From: Lepas anatifera
Lineage: Eukaryota; Arthropoda; Thecostraca; Lepadidae
DNA length: 64,000 nucleotides
Reading direction: 5' to 3'
Assembly (NCBI GenBank): GCA_034440635.1
Contig: JAOTON010001681.1
Span: 1,404,001 to 1,468,000 of the forward strand
Shown here one piece after another: positions 1 through 11,257 of the stretch (positions are counted from its first letter, which is position 1; the number at the start of each line of letters is the position of its first letter). The position numbers and the translations under genes were made by a program. The notes beneath the pieces were generated by a model that saw only the letters and a list, made by a program, of their open reading frames with translations, searched no databases and was not told the origin of the DNA.

Positions 1-430
1 CATGTAGAATGAACAGTGCACTGGGAGCGACGCGGCTAAATAGTCAGTCTTAATCACAACCGACAATGTTACATACAAGCGTTAAGTCGAGTCACCTTTG
101 AGTTTCTCGAGGTCAAAGTATTCCTTACAAGAACTAAGCGGAAACCTAAATTTTTGGGGCATAATAGCTGACAGAGGAAGGCCGTAGAAAAATGTTCAGC
201 ACTCTTGGAATGCTCTTGTCGAGCCCGATCGGATTATATATCTTATAATCTTCTCTAGTCAAATTTCAAAATAAACCTGCTTTGACCTGGAGCCGGGCTT
301 AGGTCTGTATGGTAGAAATAATATTAATCAAACTGCAATGGCAAGTCAGACGCGACAACGTAAAAATAAAACCTCCATTGCAATTCTCGACAATTCCATT
401 GCAATTCTCAATTCTGGCAAGTTATCAAAA
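1..430. other. unannotated leading stretch
   Basis: No gene, RNA or clear repeat is recognised. A 63-codon open frame near 309-500 has no recognisable product and runs into the relict element that follows. Confidence 0.4.
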
Positions 431-807
431 TTTACCAATTGCCCCAGGCATTTGTAATGGAAAGATCGTGACCCAGTACTTTGTCCCAGGCTTTCGATAA
501 AGAAATCCTGCTACGCAAAATTATCTTGCTCGGTGACCTTACTATGTGATGTGAATCTAAGCACGATAGGTTAAATTTGATCCTACTGATGCACATCCAA
601 AGTTTTTTTTTGAGGTTAGGTCTCTTGACCTGGGTTGGCGGTCTGACTTGGTATGAACCAGACCTAACATTTTTCCAGAAGCTGTAAAAAAATTTCGAGT
701 TAGTGGTAGATGAAGTACGGTGGCGCTGCGCGAAGGTTTTTTTACTACCTGTGGAAACCTGAGGAGGCCGGTTGCCCGCCACCTCGTGTGGGCGCGTGTT
801 AGTTTTC
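430..807 (-). mobile_element. relict TTAA family B element, one end only
   Basis: The stretch follows the order seen at one end of the intact family B copies: a TTTGAGGTTAGGTC segment, a pair of TGACC/GGTC motifs, a CAGAAGCTGTAAAAA segment, a GTACGG palindrome zone and a terminal GGGCGCGTGTTAG that matches the ...GCGCGTGTTAA end. The copy is strongly diverged and its other half is missing. Its terminus lies immediately before the first base attributable to the LINE at 808, so the LINE was inserted or truncated exactly at this boundary. Confidence 0.5.
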
Positions 808-2898
808 ATAAATTCTGACACTTGCTCGATGAATTTTGGACAGCTGAACACAATGATTTCTGACATTGATTGGAGCACCATGGAGGTATTGTGTACTGAA
901 GAAGCATTCAAACTCTTCATGACTCATCTCAACTCAAGCATAGAAGCATGCATTCCAAAGTTCAGGACCAGAGGTAATCGTAAGAACATTTATATGAACA
1001 GTCAAGCCCTCAATATCAAACAAAAGGAGTTATCCCAAGTCTACCAGCGCACAAGGGATCCAATCGATCTCGCCAGGCTCACCCGGTGCCAAAACAAATT
1101 GAGGAACACAACCCGTAGGCTTCACAGGGACTATGAGAGCAAACTCGCTGCTAACCTCAAAACCAACCCGAAGGCTTTCTGGTCCTATACTGGGTCAAGG
1201 CTTAAGACCAGGCCTGGCATCAACGACTTGAAGACCCAAGACGGCTGCCTTGTTAAGAATGACAGTGATAAGGCGCAGCTTCTTAACTCATTTTTCTCGT
1301 CTGTCTACACTGAGGAGGACTTGGATTGTATACCAACTTTTCACAACCATTGTCCAGAAGCTTCCGTCGATGACGTCCTTATAACTCCTCAATTAGTCCA
1401 CTCCAAGCTGTTGCGCCTCAGTGTGTCCAGCTCTCCTGGTCCGGACTTTGTCCATCCTCGGGTATTGCATGATGCAGCTGACTCTCTTGCCATCCCACTG
1501 ACACATCTATTTAGGAAATCTCTGGATGAGGGAGTCCTCCCAAGTAAGTGGAAACTTGGGACCATTATCCCAATCTTCAAGACAGGGGATAGGCAGGTCC
1601 CAGGTAACTACAGACCTGTCAGCCTAGCCTCAGTGACTTGCAAAGTCCTTGAGTCCATCATCAAGGATACAGTATTTCAGCACCTTAACGAGCACCAATT
1701 GTTGTCCAGCAGTCAACATGGATTTCGACCTAAGCGATCCTGCGACTCTCATCTCCTCGAAGTCATTGAGGAATGGACGCAAATGCTGGAGAGAACCCAT
1801 CCTGTTGACTCTGTCTACCTTGACTTCCAGAAAGCTTTCGACAAGGTTCCACATGCACGGCTTATGAGGAAGATTGAGGGCTATGGAGTGACAGGGAAGC
1901 TACTGAACTGGATAAAGGCATTTCTGACGGGAAGCCTCCAGCGTGTCTCAGTGGCTGGCTCGATCTCTGATTGGGCCGCTGTGACCAGTGGGGTCCCGCA
2001 GGGATCTGTCCTAGGACCTCTGCTGTTCCTTATCTTTATCAATGACCTTCCGGATCGTGTCCAGTCCGGCATAAAAATTTTCGCAGACGACACAAAGATA
2101 TACAATAGGGCCAATCATCCCATTTCTGTTAGTTCCCTCCAGGCCGATATTGACAGGGTTTATGAGTGGTCTGTTGAGTGGCAACTCCACTTCAATGTCA
2201 ACAAATGTGTTGTCCTCCACGTAGGCCGTAGCAACAGCCACCACAACTACTACATGGGGGGAACATCCTTGGATAAGACTGAAGTTGAGAAGGATTTAGG
2301 TGTGCTGATTGATAGTGAGTTAAAATTCAGGGAGCACGCGGCATCAGCAGTCTCGAAAGCTACTCGCGTCCTTGCACTGATTAGAAGGACCTTTGCTAAC
2401 ATAGACTCGCACACACTGCCTCTTCTCTACAAGGCACTAGTCCGCCCTATTCTCGAATATGGTAATTCTACTTGGGGCCCCTTCAATCGCGCCGACGAGA
2501 GAGCACTTGAAAAAGTTCAACGCCGTGCCACACGTTTGGTCAGTTCTATCAGGGGACTTTCATACCCGCAAAGGTTGAGAGCTCTCAAGCTTCCAGCGTT
2601 ATACTATAGAAGACGCCGAGGCGATATGATTAGGACCTTTCAACTGCTACACGGGGCTGTTGACCAGGACCCAACACGGTTTCTCAGTCTGGACAGGACC
2701 TCGCGCATCCGTGGCCACCCCTGGAAGCTGGTTAAGCCTACTGCCACATCCAGAGTTCGCCGTACTGCCTTTAGGTGTCGCATTGTAAATGACTGGAACT
2801 CGCTACCGGTGTGCGTGGTTGAAGCCCACACTGTCGAACAGTTCAAGGCAAGACTGGACTCAAACTGGACTCACCTATGGTACGAGGTCCCTGACTGA
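808..2898 (+). CDS. LINE reverse transcriptase, 5'-truncated ORF2
   Basis: The frame is uninterrupted for about 697 residues to the stop at 2898. It opens in the linker after the endonuclease (a DWSTMEVLC stretch with a CIPKF motif). It then shows the reverse transcriptase signatures in order: GNYRPVSLASV, HGFRPKRSC, YLDFQKAFDKVP, GVPQGSVLGPLLFLIFIND and the catalytic FADDTKIY box. All three catalytic aspartates (one in YLDF, two in FADD) are present. The C-terminal thumb/LEYG region follows and the protein ends LWYEVPD. The absence of stops suggests a young insertion. The first residues of the longer open frame (from 772) derive from the neighbouring relict element, so that start is not genuine. 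There is no promoter evidence; it is probably not expressed as shown. Confidence 0.85.
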   Translation: MNSDTCSMNFGQLNTMISDIDWSTMEVLCTEEAFKLFMTHLNSSIEACIPKFRTRGNRKNIYMNSQALNIKQKELSQVYQRTRDPIDLARLTRCQNKLRNTTRRLHRDYESKLAANLKTNPKAFWSYTGSRLKTRPGINDLKTQDGCLVKNDSDKAQLLNSFFSSVYTEEDLDCIPTFHNHCPEASVDDVLITPQLVHSKLLRLSVSSSPGPDFVHPRVLHDAADSLAIPLTHLFRKSLDEGVLPSKWKLGTIIPIFKTGDRQVPGNYRPVSLASVTCKVLESIIKDTVFQHLNEHQLLSSSQHGFRPKRSCDSHLLEVIEEWTQMLERTHPVDSVYLDFQKAFDKVPHARLMRKIEGYGVTGKLLNWIKAFLTGSLQRVSVAGSISDWAAVTSGVPQGSVLGPLLFLIFINDLPDRVQSGIKIFADDTKIYNRANHPISVSSLQADIDRVYEWSVEWQLHFNVNKCVVLHVGRSNSHHNYYMGGTSLDKTEVEKDLGVLIDSELKFREHAASAVSKATRVLALIRRTFANIDSHTLPLLYKALVRPILEYGNSTWGPFNRADERALEKVQRRATRLVSSIRGLSYPQRLRALKLPALYYRRRRGDMIRTFQLLHGAVDQDPTRFLSLDRTSRIRGHPWKLVKPTATSRVRRTAFRCRIVNDWNSLPVCVVEAHTVEQFKARLDSNWTHLWYEVPD

Positions 2899-3045
2899 CC
2901 GACCCCCCATCCACGGGCGACTGCTCGTGGTTTCCGACTCAGTCTCTCCGGCTGAGAAAGACCAAATGAGGACTTCTGTTAATTTGAGCTCGTCATAGAA
3001 CGGAACCTGCAGGCCATTTGGCCTCCAAAATTTTCCGACAACCGT

Positions 3046-3065
3046 AGGTAAGGTAAGGTAAGGTA
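3046..3065 (+). repeat. LINE 3' tail, AGGTA x4
   Basis: Four head-to-tail AGGTA pentamers close the LINE-1 3' UTR. The same AGGTAAGGTA core occurs in every unit of the satellite at 55.8-59.5 kb. Confidence 0.75.
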
Positions 3066-5260
3066 TGAAAATTTCGTAAAGACAATGCAATATGACTGCA
3101 AGCAACCGATAACAAAAGCAATCGCTTTGTTTGCGGTGTTAAACACAAGGCTGCACTACCTAAACTGGAGAGAAGAAGATTCTTCTGAGAGACAAATCTA
3201 AAACAGGTGCGGCAAACTCGACACTTGAATCAAAACTGACCTCAGTTCCTCCATTTTCATTGGAAGAAAAACGTGACGTCTTTAGCAAGACTCCACCGGC
3301 AAAAGATGTTGTATAATACTCCGATCAGGAAGCCTCCTTGAAGTTGGTTTCTAAAGATAACGTTATTATTGGTATTTATGCGTACCTCGTGCATAGCGTG
3401 CGGAGGTAATTTATTTATCCCGCAATATGTAGAAAAATATCAGGCTACAAGATTATAAGAAGATAATGATAGCTTAATTAACTCATAAACACAAGATCTA
3501 GTTACTTGTATAAAAACAAGACCAACAAACTCGCGAATGCATCTCTACTTAGCCGACCAAATCAGCCACCGAAAAGACTGGGCCAATGGCCAACGACTAT
3601 GCCTTGGATCACTCAAGGTGATCAAGGTTGCAATTCGGGTATCCCAGCCCGGGCAATCACCACGAAAGCGGTCCCGAAGACAGCCACCTCTGGTCCCGAG
3701 AGGGGGCCAGGTGGGACCTGGACGGCGGGGACGGCGCAACGGCGCGAGTCCTCGCCACAAATCGGCTGTCATCCAAACCGGAATCGCCGAATCTTCGTTC
3801 GGCGACTGGGGCGACTTTAACGAGGCGCCCCCCATATGGATATCCTTATTCGACGGCCGGAACCTTTATCATCATCATCACCGCAGTGGTCAAAAACCGT
3901 CTGCATACCTACCTTAGGTGCAAAAATTTGGAATTTATAGCAAAAACGCATTTTTTAATTTTTTATCGAAATATATTTTATGAAGCAAAATTTTTGAGAT
4001 GTCTAAAAGGGCAATTTAAACTGCAAAAATGTCAACCTAGGTCAAAAAGAAAAGGTGAAACGAATTCAAATTCAATTTTTTTAATTTTTGAAAGTTTTTT
4101 TCAAAATAATGTATAATTCAAGACGAGTTCAATGATATACAAAACTTGTTAATCAGGCAATGCGTTTTGGAGTTATGAAGCATCAAAGATGAGTCTACAA
4201 GGTGACCTCCCGAAAATGCCTAGGGCTATATCTCGGTCACCGTTGGTCGGAGGGGGCTAAGATTCTCACAGGCGTGTTCCTGGCCCAAAACTACCCCGGA
4301 GACAAAGTTTCAGATTTTTTCTAGACATGGTGGTGTCAAGCCTTGGTCGATCTGTCCTGGAATGCCGCCGCTGGAACTGCAGAAGCCTCCACTGTGCCCC
4401 CTTCTGGACGAAACACTTCCCACGCCTGTTCGCGATGAAACGATCTGGGTCCGGCCCCGCGTGCTCACATTTTCCATATTTTGAAGGAGGACTGGGCCGA
4501 ATATATAATAATCTCCTGTACTCAAGAATAGAATTGTCCGAAAATGCTGAGGGCCGTCCGGAATACTACACAGGAGCCATTGCAATTTCCATTGTCAGAT
4601 TTCTTTGTGTCAGCCTGTCAGGGCTCATAGACGACAGAAATTCCGATCGTACCAAAACTAAATCCTATTGGGTCACCATCCACCGCCAGAAGCAATCTCC
4701 AAGAAAAAATTATCCATTAACCCTAGCGTTAAGCTTAAACCTACGCGTTTTTCATTGGATTTGGTAAATAAAGGAGAGACACATTTTTACCTTTGTACCG
4801 ATCGATCAGAAGATGGGAACGTGGCATAAGGAGTATTTATATTTGTATCAATCGATCAGAAGATGGGAACGCGACATTGGGAGTATTCGCAAAGTTATCA
4901 ATTATCAACGCATTGGTCACTTCCATCATTAAAATAATATGAGCAAGTTGTTTCAGTTATTCACAATATAAGCAGACTCGTCAGCGACTCAAGGTTGATC
5001 AATCTGAGTGAGGGTAAACCCCGACTCTCTGAATCAATTGGGAGAGTCATAAGCAAGTGAGTCGGTTTACATATTAGTGACTTATTGTTACTCCGTATGA
5101 TCCCTTAGTTTCGTTCTGTCGAATTTGGTATATCATAATATAAAGCCAAGGTATGTTTCAGTCGAAGTTCTGTCAGAGTTGGCGTTACTCCAGCATCACT
5201 TCTACTCTGACACAACCCACACTCAAACATATATTTGGCTCTACAATATACTGCACGAAA
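3066..5260. other. no gene recognised
   Basis: Several short open frames exist (for example 3506-3917 and 4327-4767) but none shows a recognisable domain, and codon-like bias or splice consensus is not evident. At 4801-4895 a segment beginning ATCGATCAGAAGATGGGAAC is present twice with a 50-bp period. The phrase GGGAACGTGGCATAAGGA seen there recurs near 28269. Confidence 0.4.
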
Positions 5261-5264
5261 AAGC

Positions 5265-5440
5265 TGTTTTCTTCGAAAAAGTCTTGTAAGCCAGAGGTGT
5301 TGGGTTCAAGCCCCGGCAGAGCTCTGAATAAGGTGATTTGATTCCCCAAGTCCCTGCCAACAGGGTGAGAGTTGGCGACGCCGGATAACCCTGGCGGTTG
5401 GAGCATCGTTTAAGAACTACTGCTGAATCACCGTATGGAG
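5265..5440 (+). mobile_element. tRNA-derived SINE, copy 1
   Basis: A B-box-like GGGTTCAAGCCCC (about 5294) lies in a tRNA-like head. It is followed by CTGAATAAGG and then a body TTCCCCAAGTCCCTGCCAAC. The same order is found on the minus strand near 53430-53625, where CTGAATAAGG and TTCCCGAAATCCCTACCAAC follow a GGGTTCAAGTCCC box. Two independent copies sharing head and body argue for a SINE rather than a chance B box. No complete cloverleaf can be drawn. Confidence 0.5.
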
Positions 5441-6485
5441 CCCGGTTGAACCTTTTTCAGATTGAGTGCTCAGATATATTCGTTAACTGATGTGCAGCGT
5501 CGGAATCGCCGCTCAGTGTCTCAGCCGGCGCCACAGTGCATTTAAGCGGCCAAACGCCCATGTCAGCGGCGGCTGCCAATGCATGACCGAAACGTACCGT
5601 CAGCGTCCATCGATTACGATAGCACGTGACGCCACCATCTCCTCCCCTCCACCCCCAGCGGCTATTCCAATATTGCGACAACAAGACGGAGGATATTGCA
5701 CCTGCGGTCCAGTGCAGGAGGCGGAGGTGCTTCACGGACGCCACTGGAACTGAGCGCCATGCCAGCGCCCTTAAACCGCCGTGGGCCTGCCGCAGGCAAT
5801 CATTCCAGCTGCACCAACATAACGAAAAGGAAATATCCAGACGTTTATTTTTAAGTTCCATCCCCAGCCTCAGCCTCACTGATGTTCTAAAACTATTCTG
5901 CAAGACAAAACATTACTGTTCAATGCAAATACTTTGCTTCTTGGGTGCCTCTTCTCCTTCTGTCTCTGCACTTAAGAAAAAAGAAGACAAACTTTTGCAC
6001 ATAAAGTGACAATCTCGGACGGCCCACTAACTTCCTTGGCATATAACCTCTCGGCAAATGCTTTCACCCGCAATCATGTCCAAGTCCATTTTAGTTAGGT
6101 GCACCAGTTAACTAATTGAACTGGAAAATACGACGCGCACATTATGTACACTATTCGTCTGTGATAAACAGGGCCTCTCTACAAAGCCAGTTCGTTCCAT
6201 TGCAGTACTCCGCCGTCAATGTAATTGTACACAATGATTGGATGACTGAGGATGACTGGTCTTCAAAACAACCACATATTTACCAAGTGTCGACATTTCA
6301 GCGCCATCAAGATAGAAAAGGGGGTGCGGCAAAAGTACGGGAGAGAGGGCTGTAATGATGTGAGCTGCCTGCCAGATGTGGTAGTCATCTGTCTTATCCT
6401 TGAAAGATGTTTTGTTTGCACGTTCAAAGAAAAGGCGAAAGCAATAAGGGCGGAAAGCCAACATTATTAATGGCAGGCACGTGCG
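5441..6485. other. no gene recognised
   Basis: The stretch at 5490-5800 is fairly GC rich with overlapping open frames of 79-148 codons on both strands, which is expected from composition. No domain is recognised. Confidence 0.35.
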
Positions 6486-6534
6486 GTCTCTCTCTTTTTT
6501 TTTTTTTTTTTCTCTCTCTCTCTCTCGCTCTCTA

Positions 6535-6574
<40 letters not shown>
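6486..6574 (+). repeat. (TC)n polypyrimidine microsatellite with internal T run
   Basis: TCTCTC, a run of about 20 T, then (TC)n with a few interruptions. The minus-strand frame rich in Arg-Glu is an artefact of this repeat. Confidence 0.9.
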
Positions 6575-6578
<4 letters not shown>

Positions 6579-7155
6579 GTCAATGGAAAGCACCCTCAGG
6601 AGGAGCTGACGGGAAAGCCCACAAGTACACCGTTTCCCAAACTCAGAAGCCAACAAAACCATCAGCTGGGGCTCAGTTCGGTCAGCGACACCAACACTCT
6701 GATATCGCCTTGTGACACTTGCAGAGCTGTGTCAAACCAGTAAGTCTATGTAAGTGTCACTAGTAATATCAGATCTAGTGTGACGGACCGAGCCGGGCCC
6801 AGAAGCACAGGACTGCCGCTCCACAAGCGCCCCGCGAAATATGCAGGGCTCGGGTATCAACCTAGACTCAGACAAAAAAATCACTAACGATCACCCATCT
6901 AACGTTTCCCATATCCAAACGAGGCATGGGACAAAGTACGGGCACCTATTATACGATTTATAGTTTGATTACGCGTCGCCTCAAATCTCAATCCTCAACT
7001 AATCCTCCATCAAGTGTCGTTTTAAACGTTGTCATGTGGCAATACATCATCTTAACAACTTTTTCAAGAATCAAAAAGTTTTCAAGCCGTTCTTTTGATA
7101 GAACGTATAACTGATACATTTTGGATATCTATATCGAAATGTATTAACAGCCTAC

Positions 7156-7157
<2 letters not shown>
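6575..7157. other. no gene recognised
   Basis: Only short open frames are present (for example 6926-7114, 62 codons). Nothing else is seen. Confidence 0.4.

Positions 7158-7235
<78 letters not shown>
7158..7235. repeat. (TA)n microsatellite flanking the hairpin element
   Basis: About 78 bases of uninterrupted TA lie directly against the outer edge of the left arm of the inverted repeat at 7236. Confidence 0.9.
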
Positions 7236-7238
<3 letters not shown>

Positions 7239-7574
7239 TGGCTCTTTACCAATATTGGTGCTGTTTAGAAATAGAACAAGCGACACTGAGCGGTTTCACC
7301 AATCTTTGCCACCATTTTGGAAGGTAAAAAGAAAAAAACACCGATTTGGCCCATCCAATTTTCCCCAGTATTGGCGTTTTGAGCTTTCAGAAATCCTGAC
7401 GCTTTGTGACAAGTGCCCTGAAATATATATTTTATTCGTATAAACATCTGAACGTTCATCTTGGGTCATTTTTATGGATAAATGCCTTTTTCTATGATTT
7501 GAAACATTTTGTTTTATCTACAGAAGGCATACAGCGCAGATGGTCTCGTCGTTTTCATCCTAAGGTGTAGGTGA

Positions 7575-7649
<75 letters not shown>

Positions 7650-8031
7650 TATATTATACAGCGAATGGTGGCACTATTCGCTATATATATTCAACTACAC
7701 CCTAGGATGAAAACGACGAGACCATCTGCGTTGTATGCCTTCTGTAGATAAAACGAAATGTTTCAAATCATAGAAAAAGGCATTTATCCATAAAAACGAC
7801 CCAAGATGAACGTTCAGATGTTTATACGAATAAAATATATATTTCAGGGCACTTGTCACAAGGCTTCAGGATTTCTGAAAGCTCAAAACGCCAATACTGT
7901 GGAAAATTCGATGGGCCAAATCGGTGTTTTTTTCTTTTTTTACCTTCCAAAATGGTGGCAAAGATTGGTGAAACTGCTCAGTGTCGCTTGTTCTATTTCT
8001 AAATAGCACCAAGATTGGTAAAGAGCCAGAC
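7236..8031. mobile_element. long inverted repeat (foldback-type element) with TA-rich loop
   Basis: The left arm (7236-7573) and right arm (7692-8031) are near-perfect reverse complements over about 335 bp. The left arm starts GCCTGGCTCTTTACCAAT and the right arm ends ATTGGTAAAGAGCCAGAC. The loop is (TA)n plus a small second hairpin, AGCGAAT...ATTCGCT, at its tip (about 7660-7682). Mirrored 64- and 66-codon frames in the two arms confirm the symmetry but look non-coding. A transcript across this region would form a long double-stranded RNA. A foldback transposon or a palindromic insertion into TA repeats are both possible. Confidence 0.8.
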
Positions 8032-8699
8032 ATAGGGGCCTAGTCATCCTCTTTGCAGATTTCCATGTGACTGCAAACTTTTTCAACATCATGGAAACCC
8101 CGCTGAAATTCCCTGCACTCAAATGGGCATAGATAAAAGGAGACCCGTCTTTCCATTTTCGAATCCACTCCACCACCACCCACTAAGATTCCCTGGTAAC
8201 ATCTTTAGAAGTCAAGAGAAAGGGTGCAAAGGGAAAGGGAAGCAAATGGGAAAGCAAAGGTGAGAGGAGATCCGAGAGGATTGAGTCAAATATGATAGCT
8301 TGCAGCCATAGGTTTTAACCGAGAAGAACTGTCAATCATTTGAAAGCACAAGAACCGCAATCCATCTACCAAGCAAAACTGAAAGATGCATATATGTAAC
8401 ATGACCAAGCTAGGTCAAACCGCAAACTTGACTTATCCAAAGGCTGGGACAGGCACGTGACCAACTGAGAACCAAGACGGGTCAAAAAGCATGTTCATCA
8501 TGTCCTAGTGACAAGACAAATACTATCGGATCAAAATTGAAGTTCTATTTCTATTTAGCACGAAATAATTTCAAATGATGCACTATTCACTCAAGTGCTG
8601 CATGGGTTATAAGGTCGTGTGTCAAGGTCAAAACCCGGCATTTTTGTACAAGCCTAAGAAATATCTTAAAAATATATCGCATGGACAGTTCCGGCTTGG
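8032..8699. other. no gene recognised
   Basis: AT-rich sequence with a GCCACC-like pyrimidine stretch and scattered GGTCAA motifs (8410-8640). No open frame with a recognisable product. Confidence 0.35.
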
Positions 8700-10650
8700 C
8701 ACCCGCCCCAGTGGGCCTCCTGGGCCTCCAAGCCACCTTCGTCATTGTGGAGGCGGGGGGGGAGAAGGGTATTCGAACATCCCCCTCGAACTCAACATCT
8801 GTGCGGGAAAGCGAAAAAACAGGAGACCTGGTGGGTAGCTCATACAAATTGATGATGAAACTATATCGGTCACTTTTTGGCTCCGGTCAATATTGAGGTC
8901 ATGAGATGTCAAAGAAGGTGACATGTTAAAGTAGTTTCTGGGCTCTGGTGTCTGATAGAGTTGAGTTAAAAAAACTCTAGGCACCATTCGCTTCCTCTCG
9001 TTACGGCAAATCGAATGATGTATAATATGACTATACTAGCTCAAAACATCAAAATATTTTGACCAAACCTTGACCTGACCTAAGGTCAGGTTAAGGTTAT
9101 TTTCTGACCTAGCATAGTCAATATGCATATCAATCAACTCCCAATAACAATCCAAACGTAATTGTATCGAAATAAAAGCAAATAACCCCAGTTGACCTCT
9201 CAGAGGTCACAGGTCAAAAATTGCAGCATGAAACTGGAAAGGGGCCAGGATACTACGATTGGGAGAATATGAAGGTATTCTCAGCTGTATCTACACAAAT
9301 ACAGCCCAGTTTCTGCTTTCCCATGCATTTCCAATGGAAAGGTCATGATCTGTATTTAACCCTCGCCCCGGTGGGGGTGTTTGAACACCCCCCTCGGCTT
9401 TTCCCGGCGGCACGAAAAAACCGCGGCGCGAACCGCCGCTGTACTTGGCACACCTTATCCTTGATCGATTCCGCAACTTCCTCCAAAATTTTAAGTTGGG
9501 GTCATCTCAGGTCAGGTCACCAGTGTAAGTCAAGTGACCTCACCTCCAAAAATGTTTAAGGTGGCATAAGTGAGAAAGGGGGGAATCTATCGTATTGAAA
9601 CTTATAACACATAATGGCCCCACCGAGCGCTACAAAAAACGTTCCGGGGTTTTTCGTATCCATGACCTAAGATCAAGTACGGACCATGACCTCTCCATTG
9701 GAAATACATGGGAAAAACAGAAAATGGGCTGTATTTGTGTAGATAAAGCTAATAATAACTTCATATTCTCCAAATCGAAGTATCCTAGGCCCCTTTCTAG
9801 GTTCATATTACAATGTTTGATCTGTGAACTCTGAGAGGTCATCTGGAGCTACTTTAACAGTTTTCAGACTTAGGTCAATAACTTTGCATAAAATGATGAT
9901 ACAGCTTTTATTTTTGTATCATTGCGTTTCTATTGCTATTGCGAGTCGATTGATATGCATATTGACTATGCTAGGGCAAAAAGTGATCTTGACCTGACCG
10001 GAGGTCAGGTCATTTTTGTGTTTGAACTAGTATGTTCATATTATGCATCATTCGATTCGCCGTGACGAGAGAAAGCGAACGGTTCCTACAAAATGATTCT
10101 AACTCAACTCTGTCAGATGCTTGAGCCCAACAACGCAGCTCAAAATGCCAAATTTTTTGTCATGGCCTCAATATTGACCTGAGCCAAAAAGTGACTAATA
10201 TAGTTTCTTCGTGAATTTGAATGAGCTATCCACCAGTGTTCGCGTTTTTTTTTGCTATCCCGCATAGGGGCCGAGTTCGAGGGGGTGTTCAAACACACCC
10301 CACCGGGGCAAAGGTGGCTCAGAGGCCCACCGGGGCGCGGCTTAACCCTAGGTCATCGATATAAAAATATCGGAACATATCTTGTAGCGCTCAGTGAGCC
10401 CATTATGCGGTATGAGTCCCAATGAGATGGATGAAGCCTGTTCTTACTTGTGCTATCTTAAATAATTTGGAGGTGAGGCCACTTGACTTGCACTAGTGAC
10501 CTGACCTGAGATAACCTGAACTTAAAATTTGGGAAAAGCTGCAGAATTGATCAAGAATAAGATGTGTGAATTACGGCGGCGTTTGGCGCCGTCGTTTTCT
10601 GGTGCCGCCGGGAAAAACCCCAGGGAGATGTTCAAACACCGGGGCGAGGG
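8700..10650 (-). mobile_element. TTAA family A element, outer copy interrupted by another family A copy
   Basis: The terminal zone CACCCGCCCCAGTGGGCC (8700) follows TTGG, an altered TTAA, and the other end reads CACCGGGGCGAGGG (to 10650) followed by TTAG. The copy is split. Sequence runs collinear with the copy at 50912-51904 up to 9355 and resumes at 10346 with CCCTAGGTCATCGAT. The gap is filled by a second element in opposite orientation with TTAA at both edges. It is non-coding, with many AGGTCA/TGACCT hexamers. Confidence 0.8.
9360..10341 (+). mobile_element. TTAA family A element, nested inner copy (982 bp)
   Basis: The termini are CCCTCGCCCCGGTGGGGG (left) and, read inward from the right, GCCGCGCCCCGGTGGGCC. 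Perfect TTAA lies outside each (9356-9359 and 10342-10345). A subterminal hairpin GGGGGTGTT-TG-AACACCCCC follows the left end. Internally it carries TGACCTAAGATCAAG-type and TTGACCTGACCGGAGGTCA motifs. There is no coding capacity, so mobility would need a transposase in trans. TTAA duplication with a CCC start fits piggyBac-like elements (family knowledge plus inference); Kolobok also uses TTAA. Confidence 0.85.
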
Positions 10651-10654
10651 TTAG

Positions 10655-11257
10655 CTTCAGATGCCTTTACTGGGTCATTTCATGTTTTTGATGACTCACG
10701 GTGGGCCGGATAAGAAAATGACCCGAGTTTTAGCCCTGGAAAACAAGCAGGCAAAACAGCTGAGCTGTAAAGGTTGGCGCCCTCATGACATAATAAGAGG
10801 TGCACATTCTTCGGCTACGAATTCTGCATTCGGCGTCGTCGCCAGTTTTTCGAGATTGTGCAACTTGACCTCGTGAGGTCACCTGAACTGAAGAAAATAA
10901 CCATCGAGGAAAGTTAAGCAAAAGATGATGCTCAAGGCCAGCCAGGCACGAGGGAGCTGCGCGCCATCGTTTCCCGGTCACCTCAGAATGTGGTGTGAAG
11001 AACTGTGACAAGTGGCGCGAAAATCCAGCCCCACCCGACTCTTCAACCTACATGATCACCGCTGCCTGACTGAGAGCCGAGACTACTGTCAAAGATAAAG
11101 AGCAGGCGGCCAAAGCCTTCAGGGACGGGAAGAAGCGTCGGAGCTGTCGAAAATCTGTGCTTCGAGCACACGCGTTGCAGACTCACGCGATCATGTCCCT
11201 TTTCACCACTGAGCACTTTGTGGTGAGCCCCAACTAGCCTCACCGCCTCGCCAGGTC
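10655..11257. other. no gene recognised
   Basis: Several open frames of 66-93 codons overlap on both strands without a recognisable domain. GC content rises toward 11250. Confidence 0.35.

Larger units (their letters stand above)
808..3065 (+). mobile_element. 5'-truncated non-LTR retrotransposon (LINE-1 of this window)
   Basis: This is a CR1/Jockey-group style LINE comprising the linker, reverse transcriptase and C-terminal region, a short 3' UTR (2899-3045) and a 3' tail of four AGGTA pentamers (3046-3065). Short tandem 3' tails are typical of CR1/L2-like LINEs. The apurinic-type endonuclease and any ORF1 are absent, so the insertion is 5' truncated, a common outcome of target-primed reverse transcription. 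Exact clade assignment needs a tree. Confidence 0.85.

Noticed and set aside
772..807. Start codon for the LINE-1 reverse transcriptase at 772
   Set aside because: The first dozen codons belong to the end of a relict TTAA element; the retrotransposon begins at about 808.
6216..6662. Arg-Glu-rich 148-codon frame
   Set aside because: Translation of the (TC)n tract.
7265..8006. Paired 64- and 66-codon proteins of the hairpin
   Set aside because: They are mirror images forced by the inverted repeat, with no recognisable domain.
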